Shown here one piece after another: positions 1 through 8,831 of a stretch of DNA of 64,000 bases (positions within the stretch are counted from its first letter, which is position 1; every line of letters begins with the position of its first letter). This DNA comes from Mycobacteroides immunogenum (GTDB lineage: Bacteria; Actinomycetota; Actinomycetes; Mycobacteriales; Mycobacteriaceae): assembly GCF_001605725.1 (NCBI RefSeq), contig NZ_CP011530.1:2728001-2792000 (forward strand). The letters run 5' to 3'. The notes below the pieces were generated by a model, which ran no database searches, was not told the DNA's origin, and saw nothing but the letters and a program-made list of their open reading frames with translations. A program made the position numbers and the translations under genes.

Positions 1-1
1 C

Positions 2-178
2 ACTAAACCGGGCGGTCCGGTGGTCGAGTACACGGCACCGGCCGACGGCTACCACAGCGGTGAGCTGTGGCAGGCGGTGGCGCCATTGCACTATTTCAAC
101 GATCGGGCCGGCTCAATCTACGCCGGATCCAACGAGATTCAGCGCAACATCCTTGCCAAGGCCCAGCTGGGCCTCTGA
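2..178 (+). CDS. acyl-CoA dehydrogenase, C-terminal end only
   Basis: Only the last 58 codons lie in the window; the start is off the left edge. The reading frame ends with YAGSNEIQRNILAKAQLGL, the typical C-terminal motif of flavin acyl-CoA dehydrogenases (the AGxNEIQR segment contacts FAD across the dimer). The stop is 20 bp before the ATG of a second acyl-CoA dehydrogenase on the same strand, so the two are probably co-transcribed. Mycobacteria often encode such enzymes as adjacent pairs that form heterotetramers (for example FadE28-FadE29 in steroid side-chain degradation). Substrate cannot be inferred from this fragment. Confidence 0.88.
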   Translation, partial: TKPGGPVVEYTAPADGYHSGELWQAVAPLHYFNDRAGSIYAGSNEIQRNILAKAQLGL

Positions 179-198
179 CAGACAAGAGCGAAGATCAC

Positions 199-1359
199 AT
201 GGATTTCAGTCTTACCGACGAACAACAACTCCTCAAGAACTCTGTATCGGACTATCTTTCCAATCGGTACGCGCTGGACACCAGCCGGCGTGCGGCGCGT
301 TCAGACGCCGGATGGCAGCCTCAGGTCTGGAAGTCCTTCGCCGAAGAGCTCGGCATTCTGGCCGCGCCACTGCCGGAGGATCGGGGCGGTCTTGGGGGTG
401 GCGCGGAGGAAGTTCTAGTCATCTCGGAGGTGCTCGGACGGCACCTTGTCGTGGAGCCGTTCATTGGCACGGTGGTGCTCGGCGGTGGTCTGTTGCGCCG
501 TTCGAGCACCGCCGTGGCCAAAGACCTCATCGGTGGAATCGCGGCTGGTGACGTGGTGACCGGATTCGCGGCACTGGAACCCACGTCTGGACAGTCGTTT
601 CATTCGGTGCGCACCACCGCCCGTCGTGACGGGCAGCACTGGCTGCTCGATGGCGAGAAGATCGTAGTGAGCGACGCGCCGATCGCCACTCACCTGATCA
701 TCACCGCACGGACATCCGGCGACGCCACCGACACCTCGGGTCTGACCCTGTTCGTGGTGCCGTTCGATCCCACGGGCCCAAATTCGGGCATCGAGGCGCA
801 TCACTACCGCACCATTGACGACCACCATGCCAGCGACCTTGTGATATCCGATCTGCGCGTGCCGGATTCGGCACGAATCTCGGAAGTCGATCAAGCGTGG
901 CCACTCGTCGATGTCGCCCTCGACGAAGCCACCGCCGCGACCGTCGCCGAGGCGGTCGGAGTGTTGCGCAAGGTACTCGCCGATACCGTCGAATACACCA
1001 AACAGCGTCAGCAGTTCGGCGTCGCGATCTCCAATTTCCAGGCGTTGCAACATCGCATGGTGAACATGCACATCGAGGTAGAGCAGGCCGTCGCGGCTTC
1101 CTATCTGGCCTCGCTGAATCTCGATAGCCAACGCCGTGCCCGCGCGGTCTCGGCGGCAAAGGCGACGATCGCGCGGGCGGCGCGTCTGGTGGGGCAAGAA
1201 GCTGTTCAGCTACACGGCGGCATGGGGATGACAGAAGAGTTGGCCATCGGCCACTACTTCAAGCGTCTCACCGTCATTGAGTCGGAGTTCGGCAATCGTG
1301 ACTTCCACACGGCCCGATATCATCGCGCACGCGGTGCGGAGGCTAGCCGACGAGGTTGA
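199..1359 (+). CDS. acyl-CoA dehydrogenase family protein
   Basis: This 386-residue protein has the usual FadE length. The N-terminal helical domain starts MDFSLTDEQQLL, a middle beta domain carries the segment LLDGEKIVVSDA (about 150-165), and the C-terminal helical domain contains YTKQRQQFGVAISNFQALQH and QLHGGMGMTEEL. It should oxidise an acyl-CoA at the alpha-beta bond with FAD and pass electrons to ETF. The open frame extends upstream to position 67, but the ATG at 199 matches the family N-terminus and follows the preceding acyl-CoA dehydrogenase by 20 bp. The C-terminus lacks the AGSNEIQR signature seen in its upstream partner, as is common for one subunit of an alpha2-beta2 pair. Its last 17 bases overlap the convergent DUF1345 gene. 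Substrate unknown. Confidence 0.9.
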   Translation: MDFSLTDEQQLLKNSVSDYLSNRYALDTSRRAARSDAGWQPQVWKSFAEELGILAAPLPEDRGGLGGGAEEVLVISEVLGRHLVVEPFIGTVVLGGGLLRRSSTAVAKDLIGGIAAGDVVTGFAALEPTSGQSFHSVRTTARRDGQHWLLDGEKIVVSDAPIATHLIITARTSGDATDTSGLTLFVVPFDPTGPNSGIEAHHYRTIDDHHASDLVISDLRVPDSARISEVDQAWPLVDVALDEATAATVAEAVGVLRKVLADTVEYTKQRQQFGVAISNFQALQHRMVNMHIEVEQAVAASYLASLNLDSQRRARAVSAAKATIARAARLVGQEAVQLHGGMGMTEELAIGHYFKRLTVIESEFGNRDFHTARYHRARGAEASRRG

Positions 1360-1960
1360 TCACCAGGTTGATCGTGCAGGCGATGATCACCGTGCCGTAG
1401 ATGTAGCTGAACAGGCAGTGCTTCAACACCACGTCGCGAATGTGCGATGTGGTGACGGCGGTATCGGATACCTGGTAGGTCATGCCGAGATTGAAAGAGA
1501 AGTAGTAGAAATCCACATAGCGGGGCGGCACATCGGTATTGAAATCGATGCCGCCGGGGGCGCCCTGGTAGTAGATGCGTGCGTACCGGGCGGCGTAGAT
1601 CGTGTGCAGCATTGCCCAGACCGTCAGAATCGCGCCGATGCACAGTCCCGCGTAGGCGCCCTTGTCCTCGTCGTTGGCGGAGATCAGGAGAATCCCGATC
1701 GCCGATAGGCTGGCCACCAAGATCAGCAGCATGGCGAGATCGCCCAGCTCGTCGTCCATATCCTCGCTGCTGGCGCGGGCCTGCGTCTGATCGGGATCCA
1801 TGGGCCATAGCACGGCGAGCGACCACACGACGTTGATGGCAGCGGTCACGATGACCACCGCGAGCAATGCCACCTGCCACCGCTGCAGCAAGGACCCGGT
1901 TAATACGCCGACCATGGTTCCGATCGCCAGCGCGACCCAGAACCGCCTGGCGCCAGTCAT
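1343..1960 (-). CDS. DUF1345 family membrane protein
   Basis: The protein has 205 residues and about five hydrophobic segments (roughly 5-25, 28-48, 70-90, 105-125 and 180-203). It matches my memory of the DUF1345 family by its conserved YYSFNLGMTYQVSDTA-like block (here YVDFYYFSFNLGMTYQVSDT) and the final LFSYIYGTVIIACTINLVIN helix. Biochemical function is unknown for the family. The frame is open further upstream to 2161, but that part overlaps the neighbouring gene and looks non-coding; ATG at 1960 begins a normal membrane N-terminus (MTGARRFWVAL). It lies 62 bp downstream of the Hsp70-like gene on the same strand. Confidence 0.82.
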   Translation of the reverse strand: MTGARRFWVALAIGTMVGVLTGSLLQRWQVALLAVVIVTAAINVVWSLAVLWPMDPDQTQARASSEDMDDELGDLAMLLILVASLSAIGILLISANDEDKGAYAGLCIGAILTVWAMLHTIYAARYARIYYQGAPGGIDFNTDVPPRYVDFYYFSFNLGMTYQVSDTAVTTSHIRDVVLKHCLFSYIYGTVIIACTINLVINLVG

Positions 1961-2022
1961 GGTCTCTGCTTGCTGAACACCATCATCCCGACATCTTGGT
2001 CTAATCCGCGACTCGCGTCGTA

Positions 2023-3453
2023 CTAGGGGTGCGGGGTGCTGGTTACCGTCGTGGTGGTGGACGTACGGTTGCTTGGCGCGGGCGCCTCGTCGCGGTCCTG
2101 CCACGCGATGAAAAGAGCGGTGAACACCGTCGCCGAGAACACTGTCGCGGCCAGGAACCACAGGATCGGCCGCTGGAACCAGCGCACCGGCTCGTTGTCC
2201 CGGTAATCGCCCGGTGCGGGATTGAACGTCACCTCGGGCCGCGCCTCTGTGGTCGGCACCGAGTAGTCCTGGAACTCCTCAAGCTCTGGGGAGGTATCGG
2301 ATTCGGACCAGGCCAGCCCGGAGTCGACGGTATCGATGGGCACCGATGCCGGGCTCTTGGCCGTTGCCTCACCGGTAGCGACGGGCCGCATCATGGTGGC
2401 CTCGGGAGACCGCGTTGTCGTTTCGGCAGGAGGTGTTTCGTCGGTTTCGGTGGCCATGATGGCGGCACCGAACGCCGCGGCCAGCTGGGGTCGCGGGGCG
2501 ACGATGATTGGGCAGCGCAATCGTTCGGAAAGCTGTTGCGTGACAAGGGGTATGCCGGAGCCGCCGCCTACGGTGAGGACGGCGCTGACATCGGCGGGCG
2601 CGATGTTGTTGTATTCCAGGGTTTCTTGGATTGTGCTGATCAGCGCGGAAAGCGGCTGGCGGATGCGCTCTTCGAGCTCGCTGCGGGTGAGTCGGACATC
2701 GGAGGTCAGGCCCGGCAGCTCCACCGGGACAACCGTTGCGGTGTCGGTGGATAGATGCTCCTTGGCGGCACGACAGCGATCACGCAAACGTGTCAGTGCG
2801 CCCAGGGATGCCGTTCCGTCGGGATCCTGGTTGAGGTCGGCCAGTACCTGGGTCAGGAGTTCCTGGTCGATCCGCTGCCCGGAGAAGTCGCGAAAGCGAA
2901 CGGTCCGTCCTATTGGCGCACATCGGCTCGCGGCGTCGGCCAGCGTGATGCTGGTGCCGGTGCCGCCGAAATCACAGACCGCGACGACGCCATGGCCGGG
3001 TAGACGGTCGCGCATGCTCGCCAATGCGGCGCGGGCGTCCGGCACCAACTTCATCGGCGTGCCCCCCGGGGCCAATGCGGGAATCTTGTCTATGGCGGCG
3101 CGCAGGGCAGTGATGGAGTGCGCGTCCCAATGGGCGGGCACGGCGGCGGCGAGTGCCGGTGGGCTGGCGAAGTTCGCGATCACGGCCGCGTCCGCGACCA
3201 TGATTCTGATGGCTTCGGCCATCACCCAATCGGCGCTGTGCACCGATCCGTCGGCGCCGACGATTCCTACGGGGTCTCCCACCCGATCGACGAATCCGGC
3301 CAGTCCCAGGCCCGGCCTCTTGGGGATGCCGACCTCGGAGGGGCGGTCCTCATGCAGGGTGAGTAGCGAACTTCGTACAACAGGAACACCATCCGGGTTG
3401 CCATCGGTGGCAACTAGTTGTGTAGCCCCGATCGACATTCCCAGTGAGTTCAT
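2023..3453 (-). CDS. Hsp70/actin-like ATPase-fold protein with C-terminal membrane anchor
   Basis: This is a 476-residue protein with a degenerate Hsp70-type nucleotide-binding fold. Residues 1-30 start MNSLGMSIGATQLVA in place of the usual DxGT phosphate-1 loop. Around 156-170 VCDFGGTGTSITLAD resembles phosphate-2, and near 293 VLTVGGGSGIPLVTQQL resembles the Hsp70 adenosine motif. There is no substrate-binding domain. A proline/threonine-rich stretch is followed by one transmembrane helix at about 428-450 and a short tail rich in Thr and Ser. Mycobacteria carry several such membrane-anchored Hsp70-like proteins of unknown role; a scaffold or signalling role in the envelope is possible but unproven. 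The chosen ATG has TAGGTAGGTA just upstream. Confidence 0.75.
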   Translation of the reverse strand: MNSLGMSIGATQLVATDGNPDGVPVVRSSLLTLHEDRPSEVGIPKRPGLGLAGFVDRVGDPVGIVGADGSVHSADWVMAEAIRIMVADAAVIANFASPPALAAAVPAHWDAHSITALRAAIDKIPALAPGGTPMKLVPDARAALASMRDRLPGHGVVAVCDFGGTGTSITLADAASRCAPIGRTVRFRDFSGQRIDQELLTQVLADLNQDPDGTASLGALTRLRDRCRAAKEHLSTDTATVVPVELPGLTSDVRLTRSELEERIRQPLSALISTIQETLEYNNIAPADVSAVLTVGGGSGIPLVTQQLSERLRCPIIVAPRPQLAAAFGAAIMATETDETPPAETTTRSPEATMMRPVATGEATAKSPASVPIDTVDSGLAWSESDTSPELEEFQDYSVPTTEARPEVTFNPAPGDYRDNEPVRWFQRPILWFLAATVFSATVFTALFIAWQDRDEAPAPSNRTSTTTTVTSTPHP

Positions 3454-3510
3454 TACCTACCTATTCGCCTGTTCCCTGTGATTCTAGGCGGGGGATCGCC
3501 GGGGAGAGGC

Positions 3511-4512
3511 TCAGAGGGCATGCGCGTCGATGATGGCGGCGGCGAATTCCTGGGGCGCCTCCTGGGGGACGTTGTGCCCGATTCCGTCGAGTACTCGGTG
3601 GGCGTATTTCCCGGTGAACATCTTCCGGTAGGCAGTCCCGTCCTTGGTCGGCCCATCGAAATCGCTGCCGATGGTGATGGTTGGCACGCCGATGGTGGGT
3701 CTGGCCGCCAGCTTGGCTTCGAGGGCGGCATAACGCGGTTCGCCTTTGGCCAACCCGAGCCGCCATCGGTAGTTGTGAATCACGATGTCGACATGGTCAG
3801 GGTTGTCGAATGCCGGGGCCGAACGGTTGAAGGTGTCATCGTCGAACTTCCACGCAGGTGAGGCGTTATGCCAGATGAGCTTGTTGAAGTCGCGGGTGTT
3901 CTGGCGATAGCCACGCAGGCCACGCTCGGTGGCGAAGTAGTACTGGTACCACCATCCCAGTTCGGCCTGTGGGGAGAGCGGCTGTTGATTGGCGTCGATG
4001 TTGACGATGATGTAGCCGCTGACGGGCACAAGCGCTTTGACGCGCTCAGGCCAGATGGCCGCGACGATATCGGCGTTACGGGCGCCCCAGTCGAATCCAC
4101 CCAAGACGGCCGACGGGATCTGCAGTGCGTCCATGAAGTCGATGACATCGGTGGCCAGCGCGCCCTGTTGGCCGTTATGGAAGGTATCGCCGGACCTGAA
4201 TCGTGTGCTTCCGTAGCCGCGCAGGTAGGGCACCAACACGCGAAACCCCTTGGCGGTCAAGAGGGGAACCACATCGAGGTAGCTATGAATGTCGTAGGGC
4301 CAGCCGTGCAGCAGAATGACCGGTGGTCCGTCGGCAGGCCCCTCGTCAACGTAACCGACGTTGAGGAGGCCGGCATCGATCTGCTTGAGGGACGGAAATT
4401 CTGTGCGCGGCCGGGTCGTATCGACGCTGGCACCGCTGGTGCACGCCCCGAGTGCGGTGGTGCCGACCGCGGCGGCCAGCGCAACCTTGGAAAATCCGCG
4501 TCTGCTGATCAT
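3511..4512 (-). CDS. Tat-exported alpha/beta hydrolase lipoprotein, epoxide hydrolase-like
   Basis: The protein has 333 residues. The N-terminus MISRRGFSKVALAAAVG carries a twin-arginine signal, followed by the lipobox LGAC with the lipidated cysteine at 24, so it should be a Tat-exported lipoprotein. The alpha/beta hydrolase core has the oxyanion motif HGWP (69-72), the nucleophile elbow GGFDWG with Asp141 as nucleophile, and a C-terminal GIGHNVPQEAP with the catalytic His near 313. An Asp nucleophile points to epoxide hydrolase or haloalkane dehalogenase rather than a serine esterase. The substrate is unknown. It stands alone on the minus strand, with 57 bp to the Hsp70-like gene downstream. 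Confidence 0.82.
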   Translation of the reverse strand: MISRRGFSKVALAAAVGTTALGACTSGASVDTTRPRTEFPSLKQIDAGLLNVGYVDEGPADGPPVILLHGWPYDIHSYLDVVPLLTAKGFRVLVPYLRGYGSTRFRSGDTFHNGQQGALATDVIDFMDALQIPSAVLGGFDWGARNADIVAAIWPERVKALVPVSGYIIVNIDANQQPLSPQAELGWWYQYYFATERGLRGYRQNTRDFNKLIWHNASPAWKFDDDTFNRSAPAFDNPDHVDIVIHNYRWRLGLAKGEPRYAALEAKLAARPTIGVPTITIGSDFDGPTKDGTAYRKMFTGKYAHRVLDGIGHNVPQEAPQEFAAAIIDAHAL

Positions 4513-4657
4513 GTCAGGGGAACCGATTCTGTGAGTGGCCTGTTGGCGTCTTCAATCCGGGCGGTGACGGCGTCGGACTCTACCGTGCAGGATGGCGTGA
4601 GCCGTCCTGAACCGCCACTGACCAGCGGCTGTAGATCGGCTATGCGACGATGACCCG

Positions 4658-5173
4658 ATGGACGCAGCCAAGCTGTTAATCGCTGGCGCGATCGTCGCCG
4701 GCGCCGCGGTCTCTCTCTCGACGTCCGCTGGGGCCGATCCAGCGGTGCCGGGACCCGCGCCGGGTCCGTCAACTCCAGGTGCCGCGGCGCCCGCCAACGA
4801 GCCCCTGGGGCCGCCGCCACCACCGCCAGCACAGCCGGCGGTTCCCGAGATCGCGAACCCGTCCTACGGTTCGGGTTCGGGTGGTCCTTTCGGCACCATT
4901 CGTGACCTGTGGCATCAGGCACATGACGGTCCGCTCGATACGCCCGAGGGCGTGGCCGGACGTCCCGCGGGCGCGGGCCCGGCGCCCCAGCTGCCCCCGG
5001 GATACATCTCCACGAACGCACCCGAGTCCTCAAATCCCGGCAGGATCCGGGATCCGTACGCCGCCCCCGAGCCCTCCGGGCCGCCGCTGCCGCCCGGGTA
5101 TCACTCGCTGAACGGACCGCCGCCTCCCGGGTACGAGCCGACAGGTCCCGCGCCGGCCAGCACCACGCCGTGA
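4658..5173 (+). CDS. proline-rich secreted protein
   Basis: This 171-residue protein begins with a charged residue pair and a hydrophobic signal peptide (MDAAKLLIAGAIVAGAAVS) with likely cleavage near SAGADP at 25-27. The mature part is low complexity, rich in Pro, Gly and Ala, with repeated LPPGYxSxN or PPGYxP motifs (LPPGYISTN, LPPGYHSLN, PPGYEPT) that form a loose three-copy repeat toward the C-terminus. I see no catalytic motif; a cell-wall or surface role is inferred only from composition. The stop codon overlaps the GTG of the next gene by 4 bp, so the two are translationally coupled. Confidence 0.75.
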   Translation: MDAAKLLIAGAIVAGAAVSLSTSAGADPAVPGPAPGPSTPGAAAPANEPLGPPPPPPAQPAVPEIANPSYGSGSGGPFGTIRDLWHQAHDGPLDTPEGVAGRPAGAGPAPQLPPGYISTNAPESSNPGRIRDPYAAPEPSGPPLPPGYHSLNGPPPPGYEPTGPAPASTTP

Positions 5174-5436
5174 GCGCCCCGAAGATTGCCGGTGGCGTGG
5201 TGCACAAGCTGCCCGCCGACCTGCGCGCGGCACTGGTCGCCAACCCTTCGGCGCTGGCACTGTGGCAGGACATCACGCCGCTGGGGCGCAATGAGTTCAT
5301 CTGCTGGGTCGAAGACGCCAAACAAGAGGCCACCCGCGAGCGCCGCATTCGACGCACCCAGGAAGAGCTGGAAGAAGGCAAGCGGCGCCCCTGCTGTTGG
5401 CCCGGCTGCAAGCACCGCGAACGCACCGGCAAGTAG
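5170..5436 (+). CDS. small YdeI/OmpD-associated-like protein
   Basis: This 88-residue cytoplasmic protein has a KLPADLRAALVANPSALALWQDITPLGRNEFICWVEDAK segment typical of the short YdeI/OmpD-associated (bacteriocin-protection-type) family. A charged helix and a cysteine cluster (RRPCCWPGCKHRERT) follow near the C-terminus. The Cys-Cys-x2-Gly-Cys-x-His arrangement could bind a metal, which is inference. It starts with GTG in a 4-bp GTGA overlap with the upstream proline-rich gene. No experimental function is known to me for mycobacterial members. Confidence 0.75.
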   Translation: MSAPKIAGGVVHKLPADLRAALVANPSALALWQDITPLGRNEFICWVEDAKQEATRERRIRRTQEELEEGKRRPCCWPGCKHRERTGK

Positions 5437-5520
5437 AGATTTCCGGCAGAGCACCTAGACTCAGCTAACTTCCGTCATCCCTTACGCCTGCGTGCTGCCA
5501 CGCGATAGGAGTTCGCCCTT

Positions 5521-6879
5521 GTGAACAGCGCCGCCGAAACGCTCACGCGAGGGCTGTCTACGCGTCACATCCGCTTCATCGCGTTGGGCTCGGCGATCGG
5601 TACGGGACTGTTCTACGGATCGGCAGAAGCGATCAGGCAAGCCGGCCCCTCGGTGCTGCTGGCCTACCTGCTGGGTGGGGCCGTCATTTACATCGTGTTG
5701 CGATCTCTGGGAGAGATGGCGGTACGTAGCCCGGTCGCGGGATCGTTCGGGGAGTATGCGACGCAATACATGGGCCCGTTGGCCGGTCTGCTCACCGGCT
5801 GGACCTACGCCCTCGAGATGGTCGTCGTCTGCCTGGCCGATGTCACCGCATTCGGTGTGTACATGGGTTTCTGGTTCCCGGGCGTGCCGCGCTGGATCTG
5901 GGTGCTGTCGATCATCTTCTTCATCGGGGCGATAAATCTCCTGAGCGTCAAGGTTTTCGGAGAGGTCGAGTTCTGGCTCAGTCTGGTGAAGGTGCTGGCC
6001 ATCGTGGCGATGATCGGCGGTGGTATCGCAATCTTGGTGTGGGGCAACTCTGCTGGGCACGACGAATCGCAGGGCATCGCAAATCTGTGGAACGACGGAG
6101 GTTTCTTCCCCCACGGGCTGGCCGGGTTCGTGGGCAGCTTCATGATCGTCATGTTCGCGTTCGGCGGTACCGAGATCATCGGAATCACCGCGGGCGAGGC
6201 CAAGGATCCGGCATACACGATTCCCCGCGCCATCAACACAGTTCCGGTGCGCATCATCCTGTTTTATGTCCTGACGCTGGCCGTGATCATGTCGTTGTAC
6301 CCGTGGCGGTCTATCGACTCCAACAGCAGCCCATTTGTTCAGATCTTCGAGGGGTTGGGGTTCACCTCGGCGGCGACGGTGCTGAACGTTGTCGTGGTGA
6401 CGGCGGCGTTGTCGGCGATCAACAGCGACATCTTTGCCGCCGGCCGAATGATCTACGGCATGGCTCAGCGCGGCCAAGCTCCGGCGGTCATGCGGCGGGT
6501 ATCCCGCAATGGGGTGCCGTGGATGACAGTGGTGGTCATGACCGTGGCATTGCTTATCGGTGTGGTGCTGAACTACGCGATAGAGGAACGCGTATTCGTG
6601 ATCATCGCCTCCGTTGCGACCTTCGCGACGATCTTTGTGTGGCTGATGATCCTTTTGTCCCACTTCAGGTCACGTGCGCAGACAACCATCGGCGCGGCAT
6701 CTGCGCCGGCTTTCCCGGTGCCGGGGTGGCCTTATCTGCAGGTGTTCGCGACAGTGTTCCTGGTGTTCGTCATGGTTCTGCTCGGTTTCAGCACGGATAC
6801 CCGGGTGGCTTTGTTCGTCGGGGCGGCCTGGCTGTTGTTGCTCGCCGCCGGCTATCGGATATCGCGCCGGTCCGGGTAG
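5521..6879 (+). CDS. APC-family amino acid permease
   Basis: The 452-residue protein has about 12 predicted transmembrane segments. The first begins [20 protein letters not shown], the APC-family substrate-binding glycine loop in helix 1, and helix 6 has the conserved [17 protein letters not shown] motif. Together these place it in the amino acid transporter (AAT) group with proline, GABA and aromatic permeases. It should import an amino acid by proton symport. Specificity cannot be read from sequence alone. The start is GTG, preceded by GATAGGAG about 8 bp upstream (a good ribosome binding site). It ends 5 bp before a convergent lipase gene. Confidence 0.88.
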   Translation: MNSAAETLTRGLSTRHIRFIALGSAIGTGLFYGSAEAIRQAGPSVLLAYLLGGAVIYIVLRSLGEMAVRSPVAGSFGEYATQYMGPLAGLLTGWTYALEMVVVCLADVTAFGVYMGFWFPGVPRWIWVLSIIFFIGAINLLSVKVFGEVEFWLSLVKVLAIVAMIGGGIAILVWGNSAGHDESQGIANLWNDGGFFPHGLAGFVGSFMIVMFAFGGTEIIGITAGEAKDPAYTIPRAINTVPVRIILFYVLTLAVIMSLYPWRSIDSNSSPFVQIFEGLGFTSAATVLNVVVVTAALSAINSDIFAAGRMIYGMAQRGQAPAVMRRVSRNGVPWMTVVVMTVALLIGVVLNYAIEERVFVIIASVATFATIFVWLMILLSHFRSRAQTTIGAASAPAFPVPGWPYLQVFATVFLVFVMVLLGFSTDTRVALFVGAAWLLLLAAGYRISRRSG

Positions 6880-6884
6880 TCCGG

Positions 6885-7652
6885 TCAGCGCACGTCGGCG
6901 AGTGCGTCTCGGATCACCTTGATTGTCGCGGGGTCGTAGCCGATAAGCATGTGCCCACTGCGGACTGATGGATCAAGCTCTTGCAGCACGATATTGGTGG
7001 CCTCAGGTATCGCCGAGCTGGCGGCAGGCGCGAATGCGTCTAGGACGCTCGTGACGGTGGTGATGGGGGAGCGTGGATCGCCCGCAGAATTGATCTTGCT
7101 CAGGTAGTCGGACCCGGTCACGAGTTCGAGCGCCATCGGGCATATCACCGTAACTGCCTGCCGTATCCCTGGTGCGCTGAAGAGGATGTTCCAGACGCGC
7201 CGAAACCCATTGTGCTGACTACTGATGGTGATTGCCGAGAGGACGTTTTCAGGGCTTCTCTGTAGCAGGTCTCGGATGATCACCCCACCGAACGATTGAC
7301 CTATCAAAACCACCTCGCCCGATCCGGTGGCGCGCTTAACTCTTTCCACAAATGTTTCCAGTGCGGCCACCATCACATCTGGGCCGCGAGTACCCCAGCC
7401 TGGCAGATTGCATGCGAAAACGGGATGCCCATCCGAGATCAGCACGGGCGCGATGCGATGCCAATAGAACTGGCCTGGTACGAACGAACCGGGCACCAAC
7501 ACCACGGGAATGCCACTGAGGGACTGTGCACGTCCGTTCCAGTCATTCACGTGATCAGGCCACCGTTTCGCCGCCGATACGGGGTTGATGGCGCGGGCCA
7601 CACCACGCGTGGCGGCGGCTACCACGTTGAGGCTCCGCTGTATCCGGGTCAT
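6885..7652 (-). CDS. alpha/beta-hydrolase, lipase-like
   Basis: This 255-residue protein has the alpha/beta hydrolase motifs VVLVPGSFVPG (oxyanion region, about 50-60) and LIGQSFGGVIIR with the GxSxG nucleophile serine near 117. It resembles the class 2-like triacylglycerol lipases of actinomycetes. No clear signal peptide is present. Its ATG overlaps the stop of the upstream lipase gene by 4 bp (ATGA), so the two are co-translated. Likely acts on esters or lipids; substrate unknown. Confidence 0.78.
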   Translation of the reverse strand: MTRIQRSLNVVAAATRGVARAINPVSAAKRWPDHVNDWNGRAQSLSGIPVVLVPGSFVPGQFYWHRIAPVLISDGHPVFACNLPGWGTRGPDVMVAALETFVERVKRATGSGEVVLIGQSFGGVIIRDLLQRSPENVLSAITISSQHNGFRRVWNILFSAPGIRQAVTVICPMALELVTGSDYLSKINSAGDPRSPITTVTSVLDAFAPAASSAIPEATNIVLQELDPSVRSGHMLIGYDPATIKVIRDALADVR

Positions 7653-8806
7653 CCCGCTTCCCTTTCCCTGAATGGCGTGCTCGATTCGGAGCGGCTGAGG
7701 TGTTCGGAGAGAAAGGCGAATCCGGCCTTGGCGAATTGCGGTGCCGCCGTGATGTGTTCACCAAACCGGATGGGATGTTCGCGCACATCTGCGCCAAGAT
7801 CGCCCCAGCGCCGCAACAACAGCTCCGCTTGTCGATACGGGATCACCTGGTCCTGGCGTCCGATGCCTATCAATGCGGGAGCGGCAGGTGGGAGGTGCCC
7901 GAGGCTGTTCTCGCGCAGTTGGATGATCCAATCTGGTGTTGCGAAAGGATCGGCCGAGAGATATCGCTGTCTCTTCTTGGGCAACAACAGTCCTAGCGTG
8001 ATGGCGGCGAGGATGTGCGTGTGCCTGAGAACCGCGGCCGCGAGCCGGCCGCCCCGGTTCAGGTAGTCCTGAAATCTCAGCTCTGGGTAAGCGCTGTTCA
8101 AGCCAAGCCCTGCGTAGAGCAGAAGAAATGAGAACAGCCCACCATCCAGGTCGGCTATCAGTTCCGGGAAGTCCACCGGCGCCGCGCCCACCGCCACCGC
8201 CTTCAGTCGTACCTCTGTGGCATAGCCTGGCTGCAGTTGAGCGGCCCATGCTGCCGAGTTCCCGCCCTCGGAGTATCCGTAAATGGCCGCGGGGCCTTCC
8301 GGATCCAGTTCGGCCTCGGGTAAATGCCTTGCCGCACGCATGATGTCGAGAAGTGCGCGGCCGTTGGCCTTGCCGACCACGTAAGGATGCACGCCGGGAG
8401 TTCCTAGGCCCGGATAGTCGGTGACGGCGACCACCCAGCCACGGCGTACCGCCGCCGACAGAAACCCTGCCTCATACTCCAGGCCGAGTTCCAGTAGCCG
8501 GGAGACGGTGGCGGATCGCGCTAATCCTTGTGTGCCGGGAGCGAATCCGAGCAGTGACCTCGTCGTCGGGGGGTTTGGGGTGTTGGGGACGAGCACGACC
8601 CCGGATACCGCGGTGGGTTCGCCGGTGGCGGTCGTCGATCGATACAGTACGCGCCACGCCCGCGCGGGCAGTGCCACGCCAGGAAGCACTCTGGCAGTCA
8701 TGGGCGCGGCGCGCAGTAGGTCACCGGGGCAGCCCGTCTCGTCGAGATACGGTGGCCGGTAGAACCAATCACGGTCGCGGCGGGTGCGCACCGGGGTGTA
8801 AGACAT
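7649..8806 (-). CDS. secretory-lipase-family (LIP) hydrolase
   Basis: This 385-residue protein matches the LIP/secretory lipase family: an N-terminal region DWFYRPPYLDETGCPGDLLR, the strand YRSTTATGEPTAVSGVVLVPN, and the nucleophile elbow YGYSEGGNSAAWAA with Ser near 174. The C-terminal part IGRQDQVIPYRQAELLL supplies the Asp, and GEHITAA the His. There is no classical signal peptide, unlike many family members. It heads a pair with the downstream lipase (4-bp overlap) and lies 25 bp downstream of the acyl-CoA synthetase gene, suggesting a lipid-metabolism transcription unit. Confidence 0.82.
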   Translation of the reverse strand: MSYTPVRTRRDRDWFYRPPYLDETGCPGDLLRAAPMTARVLPGVALPARAWRVLYRSTTATGEPTAVSGVVLVPNTPNPPTTRSLLGFAPGTQGLARSATVSRLLELGLEYEAGFLSAAVRRGWVVAVTDYPGLGTPGVHPYVVGKANGRALLDIMRAARHLPEAELDPEGPAAIYGYSEGGNSAAWAAQLQPGYATEVRLKAVAVGAAPVDFPELIADLDGGLFSFLLLYAGLGLNSAYPELRFQDYLNRGGRLAAAVLRHTHILAAITLGLLLPKKRQRYLSADPFATPDWIIQLRENSLGHLPPAAPALIGIGRQDQVIPYRQAELLLRRWGDLGADVREHPIRFGEHITAAPQFAKAGFAFLSEHLSRSESSTPFREREAG

Positions 8807-8831
8807 CGTTGTCCTCGGGTGTAGGTGACGC

